This document shows positions 42,740-51,442 of a DNA stretch of 64,000 nucleotides, in pieces. Where the stretch lies: positions 7,312,501 to 7,376,500 of the forward strand of contig NZ_CP109000.1 of assembly GCF_036226605.1 (NCBI RefSeq). Reading direction: 5' to 3'. Both the position numbers and the translations under genes were made by a program. This DNA comes from Streptomyces sp. NBC_00704. GTDB lineage: Bacteria; Actinomycetota; Actinomycetes; Streptomycetales; Streptomycetaceae. The notes below the pieces were generated by a model. It was not told the DNA's origin. It did not search any database and saw nothing but the letters and a program-made list of their open reading frames with translations. Numbering within the stretch: the stretch's first letter is position 1; each line of letters opens with the position of its first letter.

Positions 42740-43462
42740 GTGCAGTTGCGTCTTCCCTCCTCGGTGTCCGAAGCACAGCGCTGTCTGGCCGAAGGGGCGG
42801 TGCCGATCGGCGGCGCCACCCTGGTGTGGGCCGGCTGGCAGCGCGACGGCTTCCCCGAGCAGGCCGTGTCGCTGCGCGACCTGCCCGAGGCCAATGCGTT
42901 CGGCCCCGAGGAACTCGGCGGGGCCGTGCCGCTGCACCGCGTCGACGCGACCGTGCCCGAGGCGCTCCACCGGGCGGCGTCCGGGGTGGGCACGGGCGCG
43001 GTGCGCCGGGCGGCCACCGTCGGCGGCAACATCGTCGGCAGCACCCTGCGCTGTCTGCTCCCCGCGGCCCTCGTGCTCGACGCCCGCGCCACCGTCCTCA
43101 CGGCCGACGGCGTGTACGAGACCGACCTGGCCGAACTGGTCGCGAAACGCCATGTGCTGCTCGCCCTGCGCTGGCGCACGCCCCTGGCCAGCGGCTACCG
43201 CAAACTTCCCGGCGAGGCGGGCGGCCCGCCGCCGCTCGTGGTCGCCGTGGCGGTCCACCGGGACGGCGGCGACGGCCCCGGCACGGTGCGCGTGGCCGTG
43301 CGCGACGGCTACGAGGTGCTCGGCGACAGCGCGCCCTGCCGGGCCGACGCCGAACACGTCCTGCGCGACCTGGAGACCATGACGGCCGCGTCCCTGCCGG
43401 CCCCGGCGCGGGACGCCCTGCGCCACGAGATCGTCGACGTACTGGCCCGCGCCGCCGCCTGA
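42740..43462 (+). CDS. Orphan FAD-binding subunit of a molybdenum hydroxylase
   Basis: This 240-residue protein starts at GTG 42740. VPIGGATLVWAGWQRDGFPE is the first FAD loop and GVGTGAVRRAATVGGNIVGS the second, as in CoxM/XdhB subunits. The C-terminal CO-dehydrogenase flavoprotein part is shortened (normal subunits are about 280-300 residues). No 2Fe-2S or Mo subunit is adjacent on either side, and it lacks the PaoB Cys loop seen at 3842-4840. It may work with subunits encoded elsewhere or have a solitary flavoprotein role. Confidence 0.8.
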   Translation: MQLRLPSSVSEAQRCLAEGAVPIGGATLVWAGWQRDGFPEQAVSLRDLPEANAFGPEELGGAVPLHRVDATVPEALHRAASGVGTGAVRRAATVGGNIVGSTLRCLLPAALVLDARATVLTADGVYETDLAELVAKRHVLLALRWRTPLASGYRKLPGEAGGPPPLVVAVAVHRDGGDGPGTVRVAVRDGYEVLGDSAPCRADAEHVLRDLETMTAASLPAPARDALRHEIVDVLARAAA

Positions 43463-43539
43463 GGCCTCCCGGCAGGACGCCGGACGCCCGGACGCGCGAG
43501 GTCCGTGCCACGGGCGCATGGCGTCAGCCCTTCGCGCGC

Positions 43540-43594
43540 GCTCAGCGCTCCGCCCGTGCCGCGGCGAGCGCGACACGGGCGGAGACGGCTGAGC
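43540..43594. terminator. Bidirectional terminator with two-part stem
   Basis: An outer stem (GCTCAGC at 43540-43546 with 43588-43594) and an inner stem (CTCCGCCCGTG at 43548-43558 with 43574-43584) form a long hairpin between the converging FAD-subunit and GH30 genes. It ends 10 bases from the GH30 stop. Confidence 0.75.
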
Positions 43595-43603
43595 GGCAGG
43601 GCG

Positions 43604-45631
43604 CTACGGGGTCACGTCCGTGACCCTCCAGCGCTGGTTGGAGCCGGAGTTGGCCTGCCAGGTGGTGACGGCCGCGCCCTCGTTGGTCGCCTGGCCGCCG
43701 ACCTCGAGGAGACGTCCGGTGGCCACGTTGATCAGCGTCCACGTGCCGTCACCGGTGGTCGACATGATCCACTCGGTGGCGGGGTCGCGCCTGCCGGTGT
43801 CCGGCTCGACCACCGGCACGTCGTTGCGGACGGCGAGGCGCTTGCCCTCGGCCGGGTTGGCGAAGACGTAGCGCTGGCGGGCGCCCTTGTCGCCGTGCCG
43901 GGCGTCCAGCTGCCACTGCTGCGCCGTGCTGCCGTCGGCCGAACGGATCGCCAGGCTCGTGCCGTTGGCGGCGACGGTGACCGCCTTGCCGCTCTGCACG
44001 CCGGTCAGCGTGTAGGAGTGGCCCTTGCTGAACAGGCCCGCGTTCTTCGCGACTCCCGATACGCCCTTGACGGCGAAGGAGGTCACGGACTGCGCGGGGA
44101 CGGTGTAGGTGGCCCTGCCGTCGACGACCTTGACCGGGGCCTGCCGCTTCAGCTTGCCGTCGGCGCTGGTCACGGTCGGCGTGACGGTCGCGTTGCGCTT
44201 GACGTCGCGGAACCGGGACAGGTCGATGGTGACCGTGCGGGCCGCGGTGGTGGAGTTGACGTGGACGAGGGAGAGCCCTTTGCCGTCCTTGGTGACGGCC
44301 GCGGCGCTGGAGGTGTCGTCCACCTTGACGAGCTTGTCGCCGGGCTTGATGAAGTGGGTGAAGTTGCGGGCCGTGTCGAACTTGGTGTTCGTGAAGACCG
44401 GGCACGACTTCAGGGTGTCCGACTTGGTGCAGCTGAACGGGAGCTGGATCTCGCCCCAGTTGCCGCCCTTGGCGGACTCGCCGCCCGGCTTCATGTTGTC
44501 GTAGTCCTCGACCGGCTGCCAGAACACCCAGGCGGAGGGCTCCAGTTCGCGCAGGTCGTTCACCATCTGCTGGGCCAGCCCGAGGCCCGGACGCATGTCG
44601 GTGAAGCTCTGCCCGTCGCCCCAGTCGCCTTCGACCTCGCTCATCCACAGCGGCTTGTCGGCGGCCTTGGCGAGGTCGCGCACGGTGGTGCGCTGACCGG
44701 TGCCGTAGGTGTGGACGTTCATCTGGTCGACGAGGTCCTTGGAGCCTTGCGAGTAGGAGTTCCAGTTGGTCGCGAAGAGGGACGGGTTGGTCTCGTCCAT
44801 GGCCGATATCCCGGCCTTGACCTTCGCCTTCTTCAGCGCGGGCGCCAGCGCGGCGAGCACCTTCTGCTGGAGCGCGGGGCCGATGTGGGCGCCCTCCTGG
44901 CGGCCGCTGACCGGTACGCCGTTCGCGTCGAGGCGGGTGCCCCAGTAGCCGGTGTTGGGCTCGTTGAAGGGGTCGAGGGTGTCGACCTCGATGCCCTCGG
45001 CCTTCTCCAGCCGCTTCGTCGCACCCGCCAGGTAGGCGGCGAAGTCGTCGACCGAGTCGGCCTTCAGCTGGTCGGTGTTGGCGTCGAACCCGCCGGACAC
45101 GTAGCCGCTCTCCGTCATGAACCACGGCGGGGAGTTGCTGAACGCCTCCCAGTGGGTGATGTCCTTCTTGATGCGGTTCACCCACCAGCGCTGGGTGGCG
45201 TCGGCCTTCGGGTTCCAGTCGGCCGGGTCGTCGGCGCTCCACCAGTCGGTGTCCTCGCGGGTGGTGCCCGCGGGCGCCTTCCACCAGCCCTGCACGGCGC
45301 CGCCGGCCCGCAGGTAGTCCTTGACGTCCGGAGCGTTGCCGCCGCCGATGTTGTAGCGGGCGATGTTCAGCGCCAGGCCGTCGTCACCGAAGAGCAGACC
45401 GGCGAGCTTCTCGCGGACTGCCGGCGGGTAGTCGCCGGTCGCGTTGGCGAACCAGACCAGGCTGGTGCCCCAGCCCTCGAACTTCTCCTGCTGGTACGAG
45501 GGGTCCGGCGTCACCGTGACGGCGGCCTCGGCGTGCGCCTGCACGGGGACGCTCAAGAGCGCGGCCCCGGTGGCCAGTGCGGTGAGTGCGGCGGCCCCGA
45601 GGGTCCGTCTGCTGCGGGTGCGGCGTGCCAT
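43604..45631 (-). CDS. Secreted GH30 endo-beta-1,6-galactanase with ricin-type lectin domain
   Basis: This 675-residue protein has ATG 45631 with GGGAGC upstream. The signal peptide (about 1-35, TLGAAALTALATGAALLSVP) ends in AHA-E. The GH30 barrel (about 38-450) has its acid/base Glu224 in LDPFNEPNTGYW and its nucleophile Glu332 in PLWMSEVEGDWG. The family's beta-sandwich follows, then a ricin B-type trefoil (about 535-675) with repeated Q-W motifs (AQQWQLD, NQRWRV). It resembles the GH30 subfamily of endo-beta-1,6-galactanases that act on arabinogalactan side chains. It ends the galactan operon, downstream of the GH42 gene after a hairpin. Confidence 0.88.
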   Translation of the reverse strand: MARRTRSRRTLGAAALTALATGAALLSVPVQAHAEAAVTVTPDPSYQQEKFEGWGTSLVWFANATGDYPPAVREKLAGLLFGDDGLALNIARYNIGGGNAPDVKDYLRAGGAVQGWWKAPAGTTREDTDWWSADDPADWNPKADATQRWWVNRIKKDITHWEAFSNSPPWFMTESGYVSGGFDANTDQLKADSVDDFAAYLAGATKRLEKAEGIEVDTLDPFNEPNTGYWGTRLDANGVPVSGRQEGAHIGPALQQKVLAALAPALKKAKVKAGISAMDETNPSLFATNWNSYSQGSKDLVDQMNVHTYGTGQRTTVRDLAKAADKPLWMSEVEGDWGDGQSFTDMRPGLGLAQQMVNDLRELEPSAWVFWQPVEDYDNMKPGGESAKGGNWGEIQLPFSCTKSDTLKSCPVFTNTKFDTARNFTHFIKPGDKLVKVDDTSSAAAVTKDGKGLSLVHVNSTTAARTVTIDLSRFRDVKRNATVTPTVTSADGKLKRQAPVKVVDGRATYTVPAQSVTSFAVKGVSGVAKNAGLFSKGHSYTLTGVQSGKAVTVAANGTSLAIRSADGSTAQQWQLDARHGDKGARQRYVFANPAEGKRLAVRNDVPVVEPDTGRRDPATEWIMSTTGDGTWTLINVATGRLLEVGGQATNEGAAVTTWQANSGSNQRWRVTDVTP

Positions 45632-45700
45632 GGAAGCTCCCAACTGCGGTGCGGTCGCTGTGGTGGGCCCCCTCCCGCCGTGCGGGCGGGTGGGGATGGC

Positions 45701-45730
45701 CCCCGGGCACGGGTCAGGCCGTGCCCGGGG
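45701..45730 (-). other. Intercistronic hairpin between GH42 and GH30 genes
   Basis: CCCCGGGCACGG (45701-45712), 6-base loop, exact complement 45719-45730. It lies 28 bases past the GH42 stop and 70 bases before the GH30 start. It could reduce read-through or stabilise the upstream mRNA. A smaller hairpin (CCCGCC/GGCGGG near 45674-45690) follows. Confidence 0.65.
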
Positions 45731-45757
45731 AGTCGTGGGGGGTGCGGACGGGGGACC

Positions 45758-47803
45758 TCAGACGGCGGGGCCGCGCAGGACGGCGACCTCCCGGGGGCCG
45801 AGGACGAGGGAGCCCTCCGCGTCGCGGGCGCCGAGCAGCACCTCGCCGTCGAGGCCGGGCACCGGCACCGTGTCGTCGGTCCGGTTGACCAGGAACACGA
45901 ACCGCTCCGAGGGCCCGCGGCGGACGGTCAGCTCGACCCGTCCGCGGGCCTGCGCGGGAAGTTCGCTGCTGACGCCGGCCGGCTCCAGCAGGCGCGGCAG
46001 CAGCGTGCGCAGCCCGTCGACGCCGAGCCGGGTCGAGACGTACGAGGCGGAGCCTTCGCCCGTGGGCCGGCGGGTGACCGCGGGCCTGCCGGCGTGCACA
46101 CCGTCGCGGTAGTGCGCCAGGACCTCCGTGTCGCCGTCGGCGAGGGTGATCCGGTCGGTCCACAGGCTGCCCGTGACGGAGTCGTCCAGCTCCACGCTTA
46201 CCCCCGCGAGCAGCGGTCCGAACTCCTCGATGCGGATGCCGAGCAGGTCGCGCAGCGCACCGGGGTAGCCGCCGAGCCACACGTGGTCGTTCTCGTCGAC
46301 GATCCCGGAGAAGTACGTGGTGACCAGGTGGCCGCCCTGCTCGACGTAGCGGGTGAGGTCCTTGGCCAGCTCGGCCGGCACCATGTGCAGGACGGGCGCG
46401 ACGAGGACCCGGTGCCGGGAGAGGTCGGCGCCGGTGGTCACCAGGTCGGCGCGCACGCCCAGGGCGAGGAGCGCCGAGTACCAGTCGAGCGCCTCCTGCC
46501 GGTAGTCGAGCAGGGCCGTGGGGTGCGAGTCCTGCTCGGCGGCCCACCACGACTCCCAGTCGTAGAGGATGCCGACGGCCGCCGCCTCCCGCTCCGAACC
46601 GGCCACGGGGGCGAGGGACTTGAGGGTGGCGCCGAGGCCGGCGACCGCGCGGAACAGGTCGCTGTCCGCGCCGGCGTGCGGGACCATCGCCGAGTGGTAC
46701 TTCTCGGCGCCGGCCGCGGACTGCCGCCACTGGAAGAAGCAGACCGCGTCGGCGCCGTGCGCCACGTGCAGCAGCGAGTCGCGCGCGAGGTCGCCGGGGC
46801 GCTTGGCCACGTTCACGGGCTGCCAGTTGACGGCGCTGGTGGAGTGCTCCATGAGGAACCAGGGCTTGCCGCCCGCGATGCCGCTGACCAGGTTGGCGGA
46901 GAAGGACAGCTCGTCGCGGTCCTGCGGGCCGGGGTGCACGTAGTGGTCGTTGGAGACGAAGTCGATCTCGCCCGCCCAGTCGGGGTAGTTCATGCCCTTC
47001 GTGCCGCCCATCACCATGAAGTTGGTGGTGACCGGGACGCCGGGCGTGATCTCCCGCAGGATCTCGCGCTCCGCGACGAGGTGGTCCTTCAGCGCGTCCG
47101 AGGAGAACCGCTTGAAGTCCAGCTGCTGGGTGGGGTTGGGGTGGGAGGCGGCCAGCCGCGGCGGCAGGATCTGCTCCCAGTCGCTGTAGCGCTGCGACCA
47201 GAAGGCCGTGCCCCAGGCGTGGTTGAGGGCGTCGAGCGTGCCGTAGCGGGCGCGCAGCCAGACGCGGAAGGCGCGGGCCGCGTCGTCGGAGTGGTCGTAG
47301 ACGTTGTGGCAGCCCAGCTCGTTGGAGACGTGCCAGGCGACCAGCGCCGGGTGGTCCTTGTAGCGGCCGGCGATCTCGCGCACCAGGCGCAGGGCGTGCT
47401 CGCGGAAGACGGGCGAGGTGGGCCGCCAGTGCTGGCGGGCGCCCGGCCAGAGGGTCTCGCCGTTGGCCGTGACCGGCAGGATCTCCGGGTGCGCGGTGGT
47501 GAGCCACGGCGGCGGGGAGGCGGTGGCGGTGGCCAGGTCGACGCCTATGCCGCCCGCGTGGAGCAGGTCCATGACCTCGTCGAGCCAGCCGAAGTCCCAG
47601 GTGTCCGGGCCCGGCTGGATGCGGGCCCAGGAGAAGATCCCCACGGAGACGACGGTGACGCCGGCCTCCCGCATCAGCCGGACGTCCTCCTCCCACACGT
47701 CCCGGGGCCACTGCTCGGGGTTGTAGTCGGCGCCGTAGGCCAGACGCGGGGCGGGGTCACCGTCCGCCCCGCGCAGCATGCGGGACTGGAGGGTGGAGAT
47801 CAT
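45758..47803 (-). CDS. GH42 beta-galactosidase
   Basis: This 681-residue cytoplasmic enzyme has GGAAGGA before the ATG. The GH42 barrel begins LAYGADYNPEQWPRDVWEED. The acid/base Glu162 is in WHVSNELGCH and the nucleophile Glu319 is in KPWFLMEHSTSAVNW. The GH42 trimerisation domain (about 400-600) and C-terminal beta domain follow. There is no signal peptide, so it acts on imported oligosaccharides and releases galactose. Full length for the family. It lies between the sugar-binding protein gene and the GH30 gene in the same direction. Confidence 0.95.
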   Translation of the reverse strand: MISTLQSRMLRGADGDPAPRLAYGADYNPEQWPRDVWEEDVRLMREAGVTVVSVGIFSWARIQPGPDTWDFGWLDEVMDLLHAGGIGVDLATATASPPPWLTTAHPEILPVTANGETLWPGARQHWRPTSPVFREHALRLVREIAGRYKDHPALVAWHVSNELGCHNVYDHSDDAARAFRVWLRARYGTLDALNHAWGTAFWSQRYSDWEQILPPRLAASHPNPTQQLDFKRFSSDALKDHLVAEREILREITPGVPVTTNFMVMGGTKGMNYPDWAGEIDFVSNDHYVHPGPQDRDELSFSANLVSGIAGGKPWFLMEHSTSAVNWQPVNVAKRPGDLARDSLLHVAHGADAVCFFQWRQSAAGAEKYHSAMVPHAGADSDLFRAVAGLGATLKSLAPVAGSEREAAAVGILYDWESWWAAEQDSHPTALLDYRQEALDWYSALLALGVRADLVTTGADLSRHRVLVAPVLHMVPAELAKDLTRYVEQGGHLVTTYFSGIVDENDHVWLGGYPGALRDLLGIRIEEFGPLLAGVSVELDDSVTGSLWTDRITLADGDTEVLAHYRDGVHAGRPAVTRRPTGEGSASYVSTRLGVDGLRTLLPRLLEPAGVSSELPAQARGRVELTVRRGPSERFVFLVNRTDDTVPVPGLDGEVLLGARDAEGSLVLGPREVAVLRGPAV

Positions 47804-47830
47804 GGCGGTCCTTCCGAAGGTGGTGCACGG

Positions 47831-47860
47831 GGGCGGCGCGGCCCGGGAGCCGCGCCGCCC
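47831..47860 (-). other. Intercistronic hairpin between binding-protein and GH42 genes
   Basis: GGGCGGCGCGGC (47831-47842), 6-base loop, exact complement 47849-47860, located 61 bases past the binding-protein stop. Such hairpins often allow more binding protein than downstream enzyme to be made. Confidence 0.7.
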
Positions 47861-47920
47861 GGCGTTTCACTGCGTGGGGATGTCCGGCTGCCGGTCAGTG
47901 GGGACCGATCGCCGACGGGT

Positions 47921-49258
47921 TCACTTCTCGATCGTGAAGCCCTGCTCCTGGCCGTACTTGACCGAGGCGTCCTGCCAGGCCTTCAGAGCGTCCGCCAGCT
48001 TGGTGCCGGAGACGTAGGCCTTGCCGACCGTGTCGTTGAAGATCGAGTTCGCGTACGGCTGGAACGGCAGGTACGACCAGTCGCTCGCCACGTTGGCGGC
48101 GGACTCGGCGAAGATCTTGTTGGCTTCCTGGCCGCCGAAGTAGTCGAACTTCTTGCCCTGGAACGCGGGGGACTCCAGCTCCGCCTTGGTGGCGGGGAAG
48201 GCGCCCTCGCCGACGCGGGTGGCGACACCGGCGCCGGAGTTGGCGTACTCGGTGAAGGCGTAGGCGAGTTCCTTGTTCTTGGCCAGCGCCGGGACGGCCA
48301 GCGAGCTGCCGCCGTTCTCCGCGCTCGCCTTGTCGCCCTTGGTCCAGGCCGGCATCGCCGCCGCGCGCCACTGGCCCTTGGCGTTCGGGACGCCGGTGGC
48401 GAAGTTGGCGGGCATCCAGGCGCCGGTGGGCAGGGTGGCGATGGTGCCGTCGCCCAGGCCCTTGTACCAGTCGTCGGTCCAGCCGTTGACCGGGGCGACC
48501 AGCTTCTCGCTGATCAGCTGCTGCCAGACCGTCTCGTACTTCTTGGCGCCCGCGTCGTCGAAGTTGACGCCGAGCTTGGTGCCGTCGACCTTGTAGGGGC
48601 GCGAACCGGCCTGCCACAGCAGGGAGGTGGTGAGGCCCGCGTCACCGAGGTCGCTGGTGATGTAGGCCTTCGGGTCGGCCTTGTGGAGCTTGCGGGCCGC
48701 GTCCAGGTACTCGTCCCAGGTGGTCGGGACGGCGATCTTGTACTTGTCGAAGACCGTCTTGTTGTAGAAGAGCGCCATCGGGCCCGAGTCCATCGGCAGG
48801 CCGTAGACCTTGGCGCCGTCGCTGACCGCGTTCCACGGGCCCGGCGTGTACTTGGAGGCGAGCTTGGCGGCGCCGTACGGGGCCAGGTCGGTCAGGCCCT
48901 TGGTGAGGGAGTACTGGCCGAGCGCGAAGTACTCGACCTGGGCGACGTCCGGGACGCCCTTGCCGGCCGAGATGGCGTTGGACAGCGCGGTGTAGTGCTT
49001 GTCGCCGGAGCGCTCGCTGACCAGGTTGACCTTGACCTTGGGGTACTTCTTCTGGAAGTCGGCGGCCACCGTCTTCAGCGTGGGCTCCCAGGCCCAGACC
49101 GTGATGTCGCCGCCCTTGTCCAGTGCGGCCTGGAGGTCGCCGGCGGAGACGGCCTTGGTGTCGGAGTCGTCGTCCGAGCCGCCGCAGGCGGTCACGCCCA
49201 GGGCCAGGGTGGAGACGAGGGCGATGCCGCGCAGGATGCGGCTCGTTGTTCTGCGCAT
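47921..49258 (-). CDS. ABC transporter sugar-binding lipoprotein
   Basis: This 445-residue protein has a lipoprotein signal with lipobox LALGVTAC (Cys about residue 25) followed by GGSDDDSD. The mature part is a family-1 extracellular solute-binding protein: VWAWEPTLKTVAADFQKKYP, YNKTVFDKYKIAVPTTWDEY, GDGTIATLPTGAWMP. It should capture galacto-oligosaccharides and deliver them to the two permeases encoded immediately upstream. It is the third gene of the operon counting from the divergent promoter. Confidence 0.93.
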   Translation of the reverse strand: MRRTTSRILRGIALVSTLALGVTACGGSDDDSDTKAVSAGDLQAALDKGGDITVWAWEPTLKTVAADFQKKYPKVKVNLVSERSGDKHYTALSNAISAGKGVPDVAQVEYFALGQYSLTKGLTDLAPYGAAKLASKYTPGPWNAVSDGAKVYGLPMDSGPMALFYNKTVFDKYKIAVPTTWDEYLDAARKLHKADPKAYITSDLGDAGLTTSLLWQAGSRPYKVDGTKLGVNFDDAGAKKYETVWQQLISEKLVAPVNGWTDDWYKGLGDGTIATLPTGAWMPANFATGVPNAKGQWRAAAMPAWTKGDKASAENGGSSLAVPALAKNKELAYAFTEYANSGAGVATRVGEGAFPATKAELESPAFQGKKFDYFGGQEANKIFAESAANVASDWSYLPFQPYANSIFNDTVGKAYVSGTKLADALKAWQDASVKYGQEQGFTIEK

Positions 49259-49356
49259 GGGGCTTCCACTTCTGCGTGGGTGGGACAGGTGAGGGTGGGG
49301 GTGGTGCGGGTGGTGCGGTGGTGCTCACATGTGGGGCTTGGGGGCCGCCGTCCGTG

Positions 49357-50280
49357 TCACTCCTTGACGCTTCCGGCGGCGAGGCCGGACTGCCAGTACT
49401 TCTGGAGGAACAGGAACGCGGCGATGAGGGGGACGATCGTGAGCAGGGATCCGGTGATCACCAGGTTGAAGATCACGTCACCGCCGATGGTCTGCGCCTG
49501 GTTGCTCCAGGCGCTCAGACCCAGCGTCAGCGGGTACCAGTCCGGGTCCTTCAGCATGATCAGCGGGAGGAAGTAGTTGTTCCAGGTGGCGACCGTGGTG
49601 AACAGCAGCACGGTCACGATGCCGGGGGCCAGCAGCGGCAGCGCGACCCGGAAGAAGGTCCGCACCTCGCCCGCCCCGTCCATGCGGGCCGCCTCCAGCA
49701 GCTCGGTCGGGATCGCCTCGGCCGCGAACACCCACATGAGGTAGAGGCCGAACGGCGACACCAGCGACGGGATGATGACCGCCCAGGGGGTGTCGGTCAG
49801 GCCCATCTTGCTGAACATCAGGAAGGTGGGCACGGCCAGCGCGGTGGCCGGCACGGCGACCGCTCCGATCACCACGGCGAAGATCGCGCGCTTGCCGGGG
49901 AACTGGAACTTCGCCAGCGCGTAGCCGCCGAGCACGGCCAGCAGGGTCGCGCCGCCCGCGCCGAGCACCACGTACAGCAGGGTGTTCAGCAGCCAGCGTC
50001 CGAAGATGCCGTCGTGGTAGGTGAAGGTGTCCCGGACGTTGTCCCACAGCGCGAAGTCGTGGGCGAACCACAGGCCGTTGGAGTCGGCGAGGCCCGACTG
50101 GGTCTTCGTGGAGTTGATGACCAGCCAGATCAGCGGCACCACGGTGTAGAGGACCATCAGGCCCATCAGCACCGTCAGCAGCATGTTGCGCTTCGGCTTG
50201 CCCGGCGTGTGCTTCCTGCGGGGAGTGCGCAGCCGGGGGGCGGCGCTCTTCGCGGGGGAGGCGGTGACAGAGGTGCTCAT
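49357..50280 (-). CDS. ABC sugar permease (MalG type)
   Basis: This 307-residue inner-membrane subunit has six helices, the first at about 34-57 after a basic N-terminus. The EAA loop EAARMDGAGEVRTFFRVALP contacts the ATPase. It pairs with the MalF-type permease, whose stop is 4 bases upstream of this ATG. No ATP-binding gene is in the operon; in Streptomyces the shared ATPase MsiK usually serves such systems. Confidence 0.95.
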   Translation of the reverse strand: MSTSVTASPAKSAAPRLRTPRRKHTPGKPKRNMLLTVLMGLMVLYTVVPLIWLVINSTKTQSGLADSNGLWFAHDFALWDNVRDTFTYHDGIFGRWLLNTLLYVVLGAGGATLLAVLGGYALAKFQFPGKRAIFAVVIGAVAVPATALAVPTFLMFSKMGLTDTPWAVIIPSLVSPFGLYLMWVFAAEAIPTELLEAARMDGAGEVRTFFRVALPLLAPGIVTVLLFTTVATWNNYFLPLIMLKDPDWYPLTLGLSAWSNQAQTIGGDVIFNLVITGSLLTIVPLIAAFLFLQKYWQSGLAAGSVKE

Positions 50281-50284
50281 CGGG

Positions 50285-51211
50285 TCACGCTCCCTTGCGC
50301 ATGCCGCGCAGCTGGACGGCGTAGGCGACGATCATCGTGATGACGCCCATGATGATGGCCACCGTCGCGGAGTAGTTGTGCTGCTGGCCGTTGAAGGACA
50401 GCGAGTACGTGTAGTAGTTCGGCGTGAAGTCCGTGGTGATCGAGTTCAGCGCCAGCGGACGCAGGATGCTCGGCTCGTTGAAGAGCTGGAAGCTGCCGAT
50501 GATCGAGAAGATCGTCGCGATCACGAGCGCGCCGCGAATCGCGGGCAGCTTGATCGCGGTGATGATCCGCCACTGGCCGGCGCCGTCGATCTCCGCCGCC
50601 TCGTACAGCGAGGTCGGCACGACGCGCAGCGCCGAGTAGAAGATCAGCATGTTGTAGCCGACGAACTCCCAGGTCACGATGTTGCCGATGGAGGCGAGCA
50701 CCCAGTCGGGGGAGAGCAGGTCGGGCAGGGTGACGCCGAACGCGGAGTCGATGTCGCCCACCAGGCCGTACTTGGTGCCGTACATGAAGCCCCACATGAG
50801 GGTGGCGACCACGGCGGGCACGGCGTACGGCAGGAAGATCGTGATCCGGAAGAAGCTCTTGCCGTAGAGGCGGCCGCTGTCCAGCGCGAGCGCCACCAGC
50901 AGGGCGATGCCCAGCATGATCGGCACCTGGATGACGAGGAAGAGCGCCACCCGCCCGACGGCCGACCAGAACGCGTCGTCCTGGAGGGCCCGCGTGTAGT
51001 TGTCCAGGCCGACGAACTGGTTGCCGCCGATGAGCTGGTCGCGGAAGAGGCTCAGGTAGACCGAGTAGGCGATCGGAGCCAGGAAGACCAGCGCGAAGAC
51101 CACCACGAAGGGACCGATGAAACCCCATCCCGTCCAGGAGCGGCGGTCCCGTTTCGCCGGAGGCGGAGCCGGCCGCGGCTCGGCGGCCACCGGCGGTTGC
51201 AGCGTCGTCAT
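50285..51211 (-). CDS. ABC sugar permease (MalF/UgpA type)
   Basis: This 308-residue membrane subunit has six helices (first at about 28-52) and the EAA loop EAAEIDGAGQWRIITAIKLP. It is the first gene of the galactan operon, read away from the LacI gene. GAGCGAGGAACGAC is the ribosome-site region. Two perfect palindromic operators lie 74 and 120 bases upstream of its start. The next gene starts 4 bases after its stop. Confidence 0.95.
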   Translation of the reverse strand: MTTLQPPVAAEPRPAPPPAKRDRRSWTGWGFIGPFVVVFALVFLAPIAYSVYLSLFRDQLIGGNQFVGLDNYTRALQDDAFWSAVGRVALFLVIQVPIMLGIALLVALALDSGRLYGKSFFRITIFLPYAVPAVVATLMWGFMYGTKYGLVGDIDSAFGVTLPDLLSPDWVLASIGNIVTWEFVGYNMLIFYSALRVVPTSLYEAAEIDGAGQWRIITAIKLPAIRGALVIATIFSIIGSFQLFNEPSILRPLALNSITTDFTPNYYTYSLSFNGQQHNYSATVAIIMGVITMIVAYAVQLRGMRKGA

Positions 51212-51284
51212 GTCGTTCCTCGCTCGTCCAGAACTGGAGCAGGCGGTGTGGCGCGGAGATGTCCCGACGCCCTGCCGCCACCAT

Positions 51285-51302
51285 GATGTTTACGTAAACA
51301 TC
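51285..51302. promoter_or_regulatory. LacI-family operator 1
   Basis: GATGTTTACGTAAACATC is a perfect 18-bp palindrome and AT-rich compared with its surroundings, 74 bases upstream of the permease operon. It has the central CG and symmetric half-sites typical of LacI-family operators. It is identical over 16 bp to a second copy 45 bp away. Confidence 0.88.
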
Positions 51303-51330
51303 GGCCACGCAAGAGGCCGGGCAAGCTGTT

Positions 51331-51346
51331 ATGTTTACGTAAACAT
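51331..51346. promoter_or_regulatory. LacI-family operator 2, overlapping the regulator promoter
   Basis: ATGTTTACGTAAACAT repeats the core of operator 1. It overlaps a possible -35 (TAAACA, 51340-51345) that lies 17 bases before TACACT (51363-51368), a possible -10 for the LacI gene, so autoregulation is likely. The two centres are 45 bp apart, close to a whole number of helical turns (about 4.3). Confidence 0.85.
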
Positions 51347-51442
51347 CTGATGGCGGCATGTCTACACTGCCCCGATAACGATGGTCAAGGGTCGTCTGGG
51401 GGAACCGTGGCACCTGCGCCGACAGAGAGGTGGGGACACCGA

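Noticed and set aside
43505..49576. A 2,023-codon plus-strand open frame across the galactan operon
   Set aside because: It is antisense to four well-identified genes, with no recognisable motif or ribosome site.
51357..51372. A 16-base identity (CATGTCTACACTGCCC) shared with 13614-13629, near two gene starts
   Set aside because: Relative orientation to the genes differs, and one shared 16-mer in 64 kb is close to chance expectation.
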